Source: JACCXE01 sp963718605 (GTDB lineage Bacteria > Actinomycetota > Acidimicrobiia > Acidimicrobiales > JACCXE01). Taken from it: DNA of 64,000 nucleotides. The notes beneath the pieces are model-generated. The model made no database searches, was not told where the DNA came from, and worked only from the letters and a program-made list of their open reading frames with translations. The stretch spans positions 3,348,001 to 3,412,000 of the forward strand of contig OY970363.1 in the NCBI GenBank assembly GCA_963718605.1, read 5' to 3'. The position numbers and the translations under genes were made by a program. Positions 16,676-25,831 of this stretch are shown piece by piece; the first letter of the stretch is position 1; each line of letters opens with the position of its first letter.

Positions 16676-17583
16676 GCGACAGGAGTTATCTGTCGATAGG
16701 CGAAGTGCTGTCGCTGCTGACCGCGGAGTTCCCCGACGTAACGATCTCCAAGATCCGGTTCCTCGAGAGCCAGGGCTTGATCGATCCCGAGCGCACGCCG
16801 TCTGGCTACCGGAAGTTTTACGAGACCGATGTCGAGCGCTTGAAGTGGATCCTGCGTCAGCAGCGTGAGAACTTCCTTCCGCTGAAGGTCATTCGTGGCC
16901 GCCTCGGTGACGAGGTGACGCCGGCCGATGACGAGGGTGGCGAGCGCGAGCCCGTTAGCGCGAATCATCCGACGGCGGTCACGGCGACTCCCACGCCGAT
17001 CGTGCCTACCAACGCGCCGGCGCCAATCCCGGCACCGCCGCGCACGCCGCTGTACCCAGTTGAGGACGAGCCCACGCCAATCGCGGCGAAGGTCCGCCGG
17101 TCGCCCGTGTCGGCCAGCCCGGCCGGCGACGCCGTGATCACGCCGGCCACGCGTCGGCCTGCGCCGACGCCACCCGAGCCGAGCGAGGAAGAAGTCGACC
17201 ATGGCGACGTCGCGCTCACCGTGGACGAGCTGGTGGCTGCCACTGGCCTCACCGAGGCGCGGGTCAATGAGCTCGCGAAGTACGGCTTGATCGAAGCACG
17301 CACGCTCGGCGGCACGGACTACTACGACGCCGACGCTCTCGCCGTGGCCCAGGCCGCCGCGGGGTTCTTGCAGTTCGGCATCGAATCACGCCACCTGCGC
17401 CCGTTCAAGAGCGCGGCCGAACGCGAAGCTGGGTTGTTCGAACAGATCGTCTTGCCGTTGCTCAAGCAGCGCAACCCGGCGGCCCGCAAACAGGCCGCCG
17501 ACACGTTGGCCCAGCTCGGTGATCTCGGCGAAGCACTGCGCAGCGCGCTGGTGCGACAAGCCGTACGCAATATCACCGGGTAG
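16672..17583 (+). CDS. MerR-family transcriptional regulator (Rv1828-like)
   Basis: ATG 16672 overlaps the FHA stop, and the product is 303 aa. The N-terminal MerR HTH is clear: SIGEVLSLLTAEFPDVTISK, IRFLESQGLIDPERTPSGYR and KFYETDVERLKWI. A Pro/Thr-rich linker (about 95-170) leads to a second winged-helix-like domain (TVDELVAATGLTEARVNELA), followed by helices. The double-domain layout and position match Rv1828 of M. tuberculosis. Its targets here are unknown. Confidence 0.87.
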   Translation: MSDRSYLSIGEVLSLLTAEFPDVTISKIRFLESQGLIDPERTPSGYRKFYETDVERLKWILRQQRENFLPLKVIRGRLGDEVTPADDEGGEREPVSANHPTAVTATPTPIVPTNAPAPIPAPPRTPLYPVEDEPTPIAAKVRRSPVSASPAGDAVITPATRRPAPTPPEPSEEEVDHGDVALTVDELVAATGLTEARVNELAKYGLIEARTLGGTDYYDADALAVAQAAAGFLQFGIESRHLRPFKSAAEREAGLFEQIVLPLLKQRNPAARKQAADTLAQLGDLGEALRSALVRQAVRNITG

Positions 17584-17595
17584 ATCGCTACGCTC

Positions 17596-18120
17596 GTGGG
17601 CGTGTCCACGGTGCGAATCTCGGGCGTGCGGCTGGAGATGCCGGCCAACGTGCCCGTCATGTTTTTGACCGAGACGGAGGGCGCCGGTCGCACCCTGCCG
17701 ATCTACATCGGCGACACCGAAGCCGCCGCGATCATCGCGGCGATCGAGGGCCGCGTGCCTGGCCGCCCGCTGACGCACGACCTGTTTCGCGACACCCTCG
17801 TCGCCATGGGCGCGGTGCTCCAGCGCGTGGCGATTGTCGCCTTGCGCGAGCAGACGTACTACGCCGAACTCCACATCCTCGTACGCGGCGAAACCGTCGT
17901 GGTGTCCTCCCGTCCCTCGGATGCGGTCGCCCTGGCGGTGCGCGCCGATTGCGAGATCGAGGTGGACAGTGACCTCATGGATCAGCTCGAGGCCGAAGGC
18001 ACCACGGTCGAGTGGTCCGACGAGGTTGACGACGACGAGGAGGACGACGAGACCCCTGAGGAAATCGTCGACGAGTTCCGTGAATTCCTCGAAGGGCTGA
18101 ATCCCGAGGACTTCGCCTGA
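17596..18120 (+). CDS. Bifunctional nuclease family protein (DUF151, Rv1829-like)
   Basis: The 174-aa product has the family core RTLPIYIGDTEAAAIIAAIE, PLTHDLFRDTL and VSSRPSDAVALAVR, ending in a very acidic tail (WSDEVDDDEEDDETPEE). Plant and bacterial members have been reported to have DNase/RNase activity; in Actinobacteria they always sit between two MerR genes next to gcvH. The start is a GTG at 17596, with another at 17602 six bases on. The physiological role is unknown. Confidence 0.88.
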   Translation: MGVSTVRISGVRLEMPANVPVMFLTETEGAGRTLPIYIGDTEAAAIIAAIEGRVPGRPLTHDLFRDTLVAMGAVLQRVAIVALREQTYYAELHILVRGETVVVSSRPSDAVALAVRADCEIEVDSDLMDQLEAEGTTVEWSDEVDDDEEDDETPEEIVDEFREFLEGLNPEDFA

Positions 18121-18124
18121 ATCA

Positions 18125-18163
18125 TTGACGGAACCCGGTTGTGGTCGTACGTTGAGAACCACA
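18125..18163 (+). promoter_or_regulatory. Promoter and operator-like palindrome upstream of the second MerR gene
   Basis: TTGACG (18125-18130) and TACGTT (18148-18153) are 17 bases apart and could be -35 and -10 elements. An inverted repeat TGTGGT (18140-18145) / ACCACA (18158-18163) straddles the -10, a good place for autoregulation. An AAGGAG ribosome-binding site follows at 18190-18195. Confidence 0.45.
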
Positions 18164-18203
18164 CCGGCGTAGTTACGTCGATGACGCTCAAGGAGTAGTA
18201 CTG

Positions 18204-18671
18204 ATGGCGACTTCCCCTGCGCCCGAACAACTGGGTTTTCGTGGACCTCAGGTCTGCAAGCTCGTGGGCATCACGTATCGCCAGCTGGACTACTGGGCCC
18301 GCACCGATCTGCTGCGGCCATCCCTGGCCGATGCCGCGGGCAGCGGCACCCAGCGCCTCTACTCGTACCACGACGTCCTAAGCCTGAAGGTGATCAAGAC
18401 CTTTCTGGACGCGGGTCTGGCGCTTCCCGCGGCCCGCCGCGCCATCGACTGCTTGCGCCAGGCCGGCGACGATCTCGCTTCGGCCAACATCGTGCTCAGC
18501 GACGCGTCGTCGGTCCTGGCCAGCAACAACGACGAGCTGTTCGACCTGGTCAAGGGCGGCCAGGGCGTGCTGAATATCTTCCCCATGGCCGGCGTGGTCG
18601 ACGAGCTCGACGCCGCCATCGTGAGCCTGGGCGAGAAAGACGCGCCGGTGCGCGTCGCTGCCAACCTGTAG
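18204..18671 (+). CDS. MerR-family transcriptional regulator (Rv1830-like)
   Basis: The 155-aa product begins with a MerR HTH: GFRGPQVCKLVGITYRQLDY, then RLYSYHDVLSLKVIKTFLDA. The C-terminal half is helical with no metal-binding cysteines, so it probably senses a protein or metabolite. A clear AAGGAG ribosome-binding site precedes ATG 18204. Position after the DUF151 gene matches Rv1830. It may regulate the gcv genes directly downstream (40-bp gap). Confidence 0.85.
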   Translation: MATSPAPEQLGFRGPQVCKLVGITYRQLDYWARTDLLRPSLADAAGSGTQRLYSYHDVLSLKVIKTFLDAGLALPAARRAIDCLRQAGDDLASANIVLSDASSVLASNNDELFDLVKGGQGVLNIFPMAGVVDELDAAIVSLGEKDAPVRVAANL

Positions 18672-18711
18672 TCACTAACTACTGGGGCGCGCCGCCTAAA
18701 GTCGGCGCGCA

Positions 18712-19769
18712 ATGGGAGCCGACCTGCGTCACGCTGCGCTTGAAAGCGCGCACGCGGAGCTAGGCGCCAAGCTCGTCGAATTCGGCGGCTGGCTTATGCC
18801 CGTCGCGTACCCGAGCGGCACCCTCCACGAGCACCGCGCCTGTCGTACAAGCGCGGTTGTCTTCGACGTAAGCCATCTCGGCACGGTGCGGGTCGAGGGC
18901 CCGGACGCGTTTGATCAGCTCCAAGGCGCGCTGACCAACGACCTGCGCAAGGTCGGCCCGGGACGGGCGCAGTACACGCACCTGCTCGACGAGGCTGGTT
19001 CTGTCCTCGACGACATCATCGTGTGGTGGCTCGACGACGAGACCTTCGACGTCATGCCAAACGCGTCGAACACTGATCGGGTAGTCGCCGCCCTTGGCGG
19101 CACCGACACCACGACCACGCGTTGCGTGCTTGCGGTACAAGGGCCAGAGGCACGCCGCGGGTGGCCAAGTTCAGCGAGGAGGCGGCGGCCGTGGCCCGGT
19201 TCACCGTTGCGCGCCTCGATGTCCTCGGCCGGCCGTGTGTCGTCGCCGGCACCGGCTACACCGGTGAGGACGGCATCGAGATCGCGGTGCCGTCAGACGG
19301 TGCGAGGGCGGTGTGGGACGCACTGCTCGCCGCTGGCGTTGAGCCCGCGGGATTGGGTGCACGCGACACCCTGCGGCTTGAAGCCGGGCTGCCGCTGCAC
19401 GGTCACGAACTGGGCCCTGGCATCACGCCGCTGCAAGCCCGCCTGGGCTGGGTGGTCGGGTGGGACAAGCCCGACTTCACCGGCAAGGCTGCCCTCGTGG
19501 CTGAACGCGCCGCCGGCGTGAGCCGCGTCTTGCGCGGGATGATCGTGACCGGTCGCCAGCCCGCGCGCGACGGCGCAGTGATCAGCGCAGACGGTGCGCC
19601 GATCGGTGTTGTGACCAGTGGCAATTACTCGCCCATGCTCGAGACGGCGATCGCCCTTGGGTTCGTGTCGCCAGACGCCGCGGTGGGTGACGCCGTGAGC
19701 TTCGACGTCCGCGGCCGCACGCTCGAGGGCTACATCGCGGACCTGCCCTTCGTTGAGAAAAGGTTGTAA
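18712..19769 (+). pseudogene. gcvT: Glycine cleavage system T protein, frameshifted
   Basis: Two overlapping frames together encode one complete aminomethyltransferase. The first (from ATG 18712) runs through MGADLRHAALESAHAELGAK to CVLAVQGPEAR; the second continues with VAKFSEEAAAVARF, GTGYTGEDGIEIAVPSDG and WDKPDFTGKAALV to the stop at 19769. The switch is near 19158-19172, in a GC-rich stretch, and fits loss of one base. The first frame read on alone ends at 19521. T protein is required for glycine cleavage, and the flanking gcvPA, gcvPB and gcvH are intact, so an assembly error is more likely than real decay. No slippery heptamer typical of programmed -1 shifting is evident. Confidence 0.85.
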
Positions 19770-21098
19770 GTGGCCCACTACCTGCCCCACACCGACGCCG
19801 AGATCGCGTCGATGCTCGAATTTGTCGGCCTCTCGTCGCTCGACGAGTTGTTCGAGTGCGTACCCGAAGCGCTGCGCCTTGCCGGCGGCCTCGAGATTCC
19901 GGACGGGCTGAGCGAATTCGACACCGCCGCGGAAATGGAGCGCCTCGCCGGTTTGAACACCGGCGCCGACCTGATCTGTTTCGCAGGCGGCGGCTCGTAT
20001 GACCACGACGTGCCGTCGGCCGTGCGCCGCCTTGCAGGCCGCACCGAGTTCGTCACCGCGTACACGCCGTACCAGCCTGAGGTGGCCCAGGGCGTGCTGC
20101 AGGCCCTGTTCGAGTACCAGACGATGGTCGCCCGCCTCAGCGGCCTCGAGATCGCCAATGCGTCGCTCTACGACGGCGCCACCGCCGCGGTCGAGGCAGT
20201 AAACCTCGCCGTCGCGGCAACGGGCCGGCAGGGCGTGTGGATGAGCGACGGCCTGTTACGTGAGTGGGCCGACGTCGTGCGGACCTTTGCGGCTGGGACC
20301 GGGCACGAGATCACCACGATGCCGTTAGCGAACGGATTGACGGCGTGGCCGGCGGTGGATGGCGAGGCGCCCGGCGCAATCGTGATTCAGTACCCGAACC
20401 GGTTGGGCGTGCTCGACGACATGGAAGCGGCCGCCGCGGTCGCGAAGTCGACAGGAGCGATGCTCGTGGTTGCCTTCGACCCGGTCTCGGCCGCGGTGCT
20501 GAAGAGCCCGGGGGAGTGGGGCGCGGACGTCGCCGTCGGCGAGGGCCAGCCGTTCGGCACGCCGATGTCGTTTGGCGGCCCGTACCTCGGTCTGTTTGCG
20601 GCGCGGTTGGAGCACGTGCGGCGCATCCCGGGCCGTCTGGTGGGCGAGACGGTTGACAGCATCGGCCGGCGGGCGTTTACCACGACGTTGCGGACGCGCG
20701 AGCAGGACATCCGGCGCGAGAAGGCCAGCTCCAACGTGTGCACGAACCAGACGCTGATCGCCGTCACCGCGATGATTCAGATGGCGTGGCTGGGCAAGGC
20801 GGGCCTCGTCGACGTGGCTACGCAGTGCGCCCGCGGCACGCGTTATGCCCGCGAAGCCTTGCTGGCGATCGACGGAATCACTCCGCTCGCAGATGCGCCG
20901 GTGCTGCGCGAGTTCGCCGTGGCGTTGCCGGTCGATCCGAACGTTGTGATCGAGCGGATGGCTGACGCGGGCTTCTTGGCCGGCACGGCGACCGATGACG
21001 GCGCCGGCCATGACGGACTGCTCGTCGCCGTCACCGAGAAGCGCACCAAAGCCCAGATCGACGCGTACGTAACCGCGATGACAAAGGCGATCCGATGA
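19770..21098 (+). CDS. gcvPA: Glycine dehydrogenase (decarboxylating) subunit 1
   Basis: The 442-aa protein begins at GTG 19770, directly after the gcvT stop, with MAHYLPHTDAEIASMLEFVG, the usual subunit 1 start. Family segments FAGGGSYDHDVPSAVRRLAG, AYTPYQPEVAQGVLQ and NVCTNQTLIAV are present. It forms the P protein with subunit 2: PLP-dependent decarboxylation of glycine and transfer of the aminomethyl group to lipoyl-GcvH. A split P protein differs from the single gcvB of mycobacteria. It overlaps gcvPB by 4 nt. Confidence 0.94.
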   Translation: MAHYLPHTDAEIASMLEFVGLSSLDELFECVPEALRLAGGLEIPDGLSEFDTAAEMERLAGLNTGADLICFAGGGSYDHDVPSAVRRLAGRTEFVTAYTPYQPEVAQGVLQALFEYQTMVARLSGLEIANASLYDGATAAVEAVNLAVAATGRQGVWMSDGLLREWADVVRTFAAGTGHEITTMPLANGLTAWPAVDGEAPGAIVIQYPNRLGVLDDMEAAAAVAKSTGAMLVVAFDPVSAAVLKSPGEWGADVAVGEGQPFGTPMSFGGPYLGLFAARLEHVRRIPGRLVGETVDSIGRRAFTTTLRTREQDIRREKASSNVCTNQTLIAVTAMIQMAWLGKAGLVDVATQCARGTRYAREALLAIDGITPLADAPVLREFAVALPVDPNVVIERMADAGFLAGTATDDGAGHDGLLVAVTEKRTKAQIDAYVTAMTKAIR

Positions 21099-22627
21099 CT
21101 GCACTGCGTACCGGCGACCCGGTGATCAGCGGCGGGCAGGCCTCGTCGGCGCCCGTCGTCGGCCGCGAGATTGAGCCGACCATCTTCGAGATGTCCGTCG
21201 ACGGGCGCCGCGCCGGGCCGCTGCGCACCACGGGCACACCGGAGTGGTCGCTCGACGAACTCGTGCCCGCCGCCCACCGGCGGCCCGCGGCGGCGGCGTT
21301 GCCCGAGGTAAGCGAGCGCGACCTGGTCGCGCACACCACGCGCCTCACCCACCGCCAGTACTCCGTGGACCTCGGGGCGTATCCGCTCGGTTCGTGCACG
21401 ATGAAGTACAACCCGAAGTTGTGCGACGAGGCCGCCGGCCTGCGCGGCTTCGGCATGGTGCACCCGGCCACGCCCGCGGCGTACGCGCAGGGCTGGCTCG
21501 AGATGTTCGGCGCGCTCGGCGACACGCTCTGTGCCGTCACCGGGATGGCCGCGATCACGCTCGCTCCGCCCGCCGGTGCCTCCGGTGAACTCACCGGCCT
21601 GCTGCTCATGCGGGCGTACCACGCCGCCCAGGGCCGTCAGCGTACGAAGGTCATCATCCCCGACTCCGCCCACGGCACGAACCCGGCGTCGGTCACCCTG
21701 GGCGGATACGAGACGATCACCGTGCCGTCCGACGCGCGGGGACTCGTTGACGTGGCCGCGTTGCGCGAGCGACTGGACGACGACGTCGCCGGCATCATGC
21801 TGACCAATCCGAACACGCTTGGCCTCTTCGAGGAAGACATCACCGAGATCGCGGCCGCTGTGCATGAGGTCGGCGCATTGCTCTATTACGACGGCGCGAA
21901 CCTCAACGCGATCTTGGGCGTCACCCGGCCTGGCGACATGGGCTTCGACATCGTGCACATGAACCTGCACAAGACCTTCGCCGTGCCCCACGGCGGGGGC
22001 GGGCCGGGAGCGGGCCCAGTCGCAGTGAGCCCACGCCTCGCCGACTTTCTGCCCGGCCCGTTGCCGACGCGCGACGCCGACGGCGTGTGGTCGTGGATGA
22101 CGCCGCCCCAGTCGATTGGGCGCGTGCACGGCTGGTACGGCAACGCGCTCGCGCTGGCGCGCGCCTACAGCTATATCGTGGCCAACGGCGGCGACGGCCT
22201 GCGTCGGGTAGCCGAGGGCGCGGTGTTGAATGCGAACTGGCTGCGGCTCCGGTTGCGGTCCACCTTCGACATTCCCTACGACCGGCCCAACATGCACGAG
22301 TTTGTAGCGTCGGCCACGAACATCAAGACGGCGCACGGCGTGAAAGCGTTCGATATCGCCAAGCGGCTACTCGACGAGGGCTTCCACACGCCGACGATGT
22401 ACTTCCCGCTGATCGTGGCCGAAGCACTCATGATCGAGCCGACCGAGACCGAGAGCCTGCAGACGCTCGAAGCGCTCGCGCAAGCGTTTGAACGCGTCGC
22501 CGCCGAAGCGGCCACCAACCCCGACTTAATGGTGACGGCGCCCCACAACACGCCCGTCGGCCGCGTCGACGAAGCCCGCGCCGCCCGCCAGCTCATTGCC
22601 ACCGAGGACATGCGCCCGGCCAGCTGA
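21095..22627 (+). CDS. gcvPB: Glycine dehydrogenase (decarboxylating) subunit 2
   Basis: The 510-aa protein carries the PLP-binding lysine K293 in HMNLHKTFAVPHGGGGPGAG. Other family blocks are LGSCTMKYNPKLCDE, PDSAHGTNPASVTLGGYETI and FHTPTMYFPLIVAEALMIEP. It is the catalytic half of the split P protein and is translationally coupled to gcvPA. A short weak hairpin (TCCCAA/TTGGGA) lies 10-30 bases after the stop. Confidence 0.95.
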   Translation: MTALRTGDPVISGGQASSAPVVGREIEPTIFEMSVDGRRAGPLRTTGTPEWSLDELVPAAHRRPAAAALPEVSERDLVAHTTRLTHRQYSVDLGAYPLGSCTMKYNPKLCDEAAGLRGFGMVHPATPAAYAQGWLEMFGALGDTLCAVTGMAAITLAPPAGASGELTGLLLMRAYHAAQGRQRTKVIIPDSAHGTNPASVTLGGYETITVPSDARGLVDVAALRERLDDDVAGIMLTNPNTLGLFEEDITEIAAAVHEVGALLYYDGANLNAILGVTRPGDMGFDIVHMNLHKTFAVPHGGGGPGAGPVAVSPRLADFLPGPLPTRDADGVWSWMTPPQSIGRVHGWYGNALALARAYSYIVANGGDGLRRVAEGAVLNANWLRLRLRSTFDIPYDRPNMHEFVASATNIKTAHGVKAFDIAKRLLDEGFHTPTMYFPLIVAEALMIEPTETESLQTLEALAQAFERVAAEAATNPDLMVTAPHNTPVGRVDEARAARQLIATEDMRPAS

Positions 22628-22698
22628 TCCAATCCAATTCCCAAAACATTGGGAGCGCGCTCATCCTCAGCCGGGTTTGTACCGATTGAAGCATTGAG

Positions 22699-24597
22699 AT
22701 GTCGGCGCTGGCTCTAACCCTCGTCGTTCTGGCGATAGCCACGTCACTGGTTTACGTGGTCATCGCCGTGTACATCGTGCCGAGGATCGACCTCGAGAAG
22801 GCCGATCCCCGCATCATCCTGCTTGTGCGCGGTGGCGCGATTGCGTTCTTCATGGGCTGCGCCCTCACACATATCCATATGGCGGTTCATCTCGTCCTCG
22901 ACCCGGGGACGGCGAGCCTGCACGAGTTGACCTTTCACATACCGCAGGTGATCGGCGGGTGGCTCTTCGTGGTGGTCTGCGGTCGTCACCTAGAGGTATC
23001 GGTCATTCCGAAGAAGTCGGCGATCGCGCGTGAGGCCGACGAACGCCTGGCGGCGGAGCGCGAAGAGCGAGAGTTGGCGCAAAAGGCCTCGCAGCTGAAG
23101 TCGGCCTTCCTCGCCAACATGAGCCACGAGATCCGCACGCCGATGAACGGCGTGATCGGCATCACCGAGGCGCTGCTCGACACCGCGCTCGATGAAGAGC
23201 AACTCGACTACGTGCGAATGATCCGGGCGTCAGGCGATTCGTTGCTGGCCGTGATCAACGACATTCTCGACATCTCGAAGATCGAGGCGGGTGCGCTCGA
23301 GATTGAGCAAACCGACATGAACATCGTGGACCTGGCCGAGGAAGTCTCGACCTTGTTCTCTCCGATGGCCAAGGCGAAGGGGCTCGCCTTCGACCTGGCA
23401 ATTGAACCCGGGCTCGATCGAACGGTGCAAGGTGATCCACAACGCGTTCGGCAGTCGCTCAGCAACCTCGTCGGCAACGCGGTCAAGTTCACGACCGAGG
23501 GCTGGGTTCGCGTAACGGTCACCGAGGAGCACGGGTGTGCCCGCTTTGAAGTCAGCGACACCGGCCCTGGTATCGATCGGGCGCTGCAGGACACGATCTT
23601 CGGCGAGTTCTCTCAGGGTGACGCCAGTACCTCCCGGACGTTTGGCGGCACTGGGCTCGGTCTCGCAATCGTCAAGCGTTTGGCTGAAGCGATGGGCGGG
23701 CAATCCGGGGTGTCGAGCGTTCCCGGGCAGGGCAGCGTGTTTTGGTTCACCGTGCGGGTGACCGTGGCGCGGTCACTCCAACGAGTGCGCGGCGCCGCGC
23801 TGCGCGACCGCGACACCGTCGTCGTGCTCGGAGCAAAAGCCGGACGCACCAGCTTGGATCGACTGCTCTCTTCCTGGGGCATGGTGACAACCGCGGTGAC
23901 GCCGGACTCCCTCGAATCGATTCCCGACGCGCGACCTGAAGTGATCGTGGTTGACGAATCCGCCCGGGCCGGTGACGCGGTAAGTCTGGCGCTCGGAGTT
24001 CGGGCAAGGTGGCCCGAAGTGCCCCTGCTCTTGCTCAGCGCCCGCGAACTCGTCACCGACTCCGAGGTTCTCGACGGCGGGAACTTCGTGGAGTTACAGA
24101 AGCCGGTGCGGCGTTCAACCATGTACAACGCCCTCACCGCGCTGCTAGCCGGCGACGAGGAACTCGGCGATGACGCGGCCGCGCTTGCTGCGCCTGCCCT
24201 GGTATTGGAGAGGCGCCCGCGGCGCCAGCTCTTGCTCGCCGAAGACGACCGCATTAACCAGCGGGTGGCGGTGACGATGTTGACCAAGCTCGGCTACCAC
24301 GTCGTGGTGGCGCAGAACGGACGCGAAGCGGTCGAGCTCCGTAAGGGCGCCAACTTCGCGGCGGTTCTAATGGATTGTCAGATGCCGGAGCTGGACGGCT
24401 ACGAAGCCACGAAGGAGATACGGCGGTCTGAACCGGCCGGCACGCATACGCCGATCATTGCGATGACGGCGCACTCGATGACGACGGACCGCACGCGGTG
24501 CCTCAGCGCCGGCATGGACGACTACATCTCGAAGCCGGTCCGCCCCGAAGAACTGCAGGCAGTCTTGGCCCGCTGGCTACCCGCCACAGTTTCTTGA
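22699..24597 (+). CDS. Hybrid sensor histidine kinase/response regulator
   Basis: The 632-aa protein starts with three membrane helices (about 3-27, 43-66, 80-96); the second carries C54-x3-H58 plus H60 and H64. A coiled coil leads to a HisKA domain (FLANMSHEIRTPMNG) and a HATPase with N box (NLVGNAVKFT), G1 (DTGPGID) and G2 (GGTGLGLAI). A first receiver-like domain (about 375-495) lacks the usual phosphoacceptor layout. The C-terminal receiver is normal: LLLAEDDRIN, the Asp in MDCQMPELDG, and the Lys in DDYISKPVRPEE. No partner regulator is adjacent. The signal is unknown. Confidence 0.9.
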   Translation: MSALALTLVVLAIATSLVYVVIAVYIVPRIDLEKADPRIILLVRGGAIAFFMGCALTHIHMAVHLVLDPGTASLHELTFHIPQVIGGWLFVVVCGRHLEVSVIPKKSAIAREADERLAAEREERELAQKASQLKSAFLANMSHEIRTPMNGVIGITEALLDTALDEEQLDYVRMIRASGDSLLAVINDILDISKIEAGALEIEQTDMNIVDLAEEVSTLFSPMAKAKGLAFDLAIEPGLDRTVQGDPQRVRQSLSNLVGNAVKFTTEGWVRVTVTEEHGCARFEVSDTGPGIDRALQDTIFGEFSQGDASTSRTFGGTGLGLAIVKRLAEAMGGQSGVSSVPGQGSVFWFTVRVTVARSLQRVRGAALRDRDTVVVLGAKAGRTSLDRLLSSWGMVTTAVTPDSLESIPDARPEVIVVDESARAGDAVSLALGVRARWPEVPLLLLSARELVTDSEVLDGGNFVELQKPVRRSTMYNALTALLAGDEELGDDAAALAAPALVLERRPRRQLLLAEDDRINQRVAVTMLTKLGYHVVVAQNGREAVELRKGANFAAVLMDCQMPELDGYEATKEIRRSEPAGTHTPIIAMTAHSMTTDRTRCLSAGMDDYISKPVRPEELQAVLARWLPATVS

Positions 24598-24606
24598 GCC
24601 GGACGG

Positions 24607-25794
24607 CTAATCCGTCGTCGCGCTCGCCTCGGCCTTGGCCTTCTTCTCCGTAGCGTGGTCGGTGATGGCCTTGATCACCGCCGTAGTGGCGGCGCCGATG
24701 AACTCGGGACGGTTGGCGGCAGCCCAGTCGCGGGAGTCGACGGGGCGATCGATCTGGCCCTGGAAGCGCGGCATGACCTCACGGGCGAACAATTCGTAGC
24801 TGTGCTGCGTGGCCTCCCGGTCGGCCCACTCGTGGGCCATGAACAGGTACGTCCCGAAGCCGCCAGACTGATCGATCAGTCGTTGGATCTGCGCGGCCGC
24901 CTGGTCCGGGGTGCCGATGACGGACAAGCCCGAGTTGTTCAGCGCGTCGACCATCTGCTCAGGCGTGTCGGCGTCCGGAGCGAGCGGTAGCGCGGCGACA
25001 CGCTGGAAGTAATCCATCCACTCCACGAGGCCGTACTCGACGTCCTTGCGCGCCTGCTCTTCGGTTTCGGCGATGTGCATCGGGCCGACGAGACGCCACT
25101 TCTGGCGCTCGACCGTGGTGCCGAACTCTTGCGCACGTTCTTCCATCACGGACCAGTGCGAACCGAGGACGTCGAACCCGCCAGTGCTCGTGGCGCCGAG
25201 TGACAACAAGTTGAGCCCAAAGCGGCCCGCCAACCGAGGTCCTGAAGGTGACACCTGCGCGGCGACCGCGATTTCAAAGTGTGGGTGCGTGTATGGGCGC
25301 AGCTGGAGCCGGGCGTCCTTGAGCGTGAACCAGTCCGTCTGTATGTTGACCGGCTCGTCGCTCGTGAGCAGCAGCAGGATCGCTTCGAGCGACTCTTCCA
25401 TCATCTCGCGCTGACGGTTTGTGTCGATACCCATCATGAACGCGTCTGACGGCAACGCGCCGGGCCCGACGCCGAACATGATGCGGCCCCGCGTGAGGTG
25501 GTCGAGCAGGACCATGCGGTCGGCCAGGATGAGCGGCTGGTGGTACGGCAGCGAGCTGACGCCCGTCCCCAGTTTGATGTTGCGGGTGCGCTCGGCCGCG
25601 ACGGCCATGAACACTTCGGGGCTGGCGATGATCTCGTAGCCGGCCGAGTGGTGCTCACCGATCCAGGCTTCGTCGTAGCCGAGCTCGTCGAGGCGCTGGA
25701 TGAGCTCGAGGTCGCGCTCCAGCGCCAGGGTCGGGTTCTGGCCGACCGGGTGGAACGGGGCGAGGAAAATTCCGAACTTCAGGGGCCAATCCAT
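24607..25794 (-). CDS. LLM-class flavin-dependent oxidoreductase
   Basis: The 395-aa protein has the luciferase-like monooxygenase fold signatures KFGIFLAPFHPVGQNPTLAL, DELGYDEAWIGEHHSAGYE and IKLGTGVSSLPYHQPL, then LAGRFGLNLLSLGA. These enzymes use reduced FMN or F420 to oxidise organic substrates. An 18-bp palindrome lies about 20 bases upstream of the start. It converges on the histidine kinase gene with a 9-bp gap. The substrate is unknown; catabolism of a small organic molecule is likely. Confidence 0.87.
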   Translation of the reverse strand: MDWPLKFGIFLAPFHPVGQNPTLALERDLELIQRLDELGYDEAWIGEHHSAGYEIIASPEVFMAVAAERTRNIKLGTGVSSLPYHQPLILADRMVLLDHLTRGRIMFGVGPGALPSDAFMMGIDTNRQREMMEESLEAILLLLTSDEPVNIQTDWFTLKDARLQLRPYTHPHFEIAVAAQVSPSGPRLAGRFGLNLLSLGATSTGGFDVLGSHWSVMEERAQEFGTTVERQKWRLVGPMHIAETEEQARKDVEYGLVEWMDYFQRVAALPLAPDADTPEQMVDALNNSGLSVIGTPDQAAAQIQRLIDQSGGFGTYLFMAHEWADREATQHSYELFAREVMPRFQGQIDRPVDSRDWAAANRPEFIGAATTAVIKAITDHATEKKAKAEASATTD

Positions 25795-25813
25795 GGGCCG
25801 CTTGCTAACCGTT

Positions 25814-25831
25814 CTTGACTAGTTGGTCAAG
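25814..25831. promoter_or_regulatory. Operator-like palindrome upstream of the LLM oxidoreductase
   Basis: CTTGAC (25814-25819) and GTCAAG (25826-25831) form a perfect 6-bp inverted repeat with a 6-base spacer. It lies 20-37 bases upstream of the oxidoreductase start, where a TetR- or MarR-type repressor would block transcription. No regulator gene is adjacent. Confidence 0.45.

Noticed and set aside
18672..18711. Possible glycine riboswitch before gcvT
   Set aside because: The gap is only 40 bases, too short for a glycine riboswitch aptamer, and no such fold is seen before gcvH either.
19140..19175. Programmed -1 frameshift in gcvT
   Set aside because: No slippery X-XXY-YYZ heptamer is present, and GcvT is not known to use recoding; a single-base error is simpler.
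20843..22336. 497-codon minus-strand open frame
   Set aside because: Antisense to gcvPA and gcvPB; composition is that of a high-GC shadow frame.
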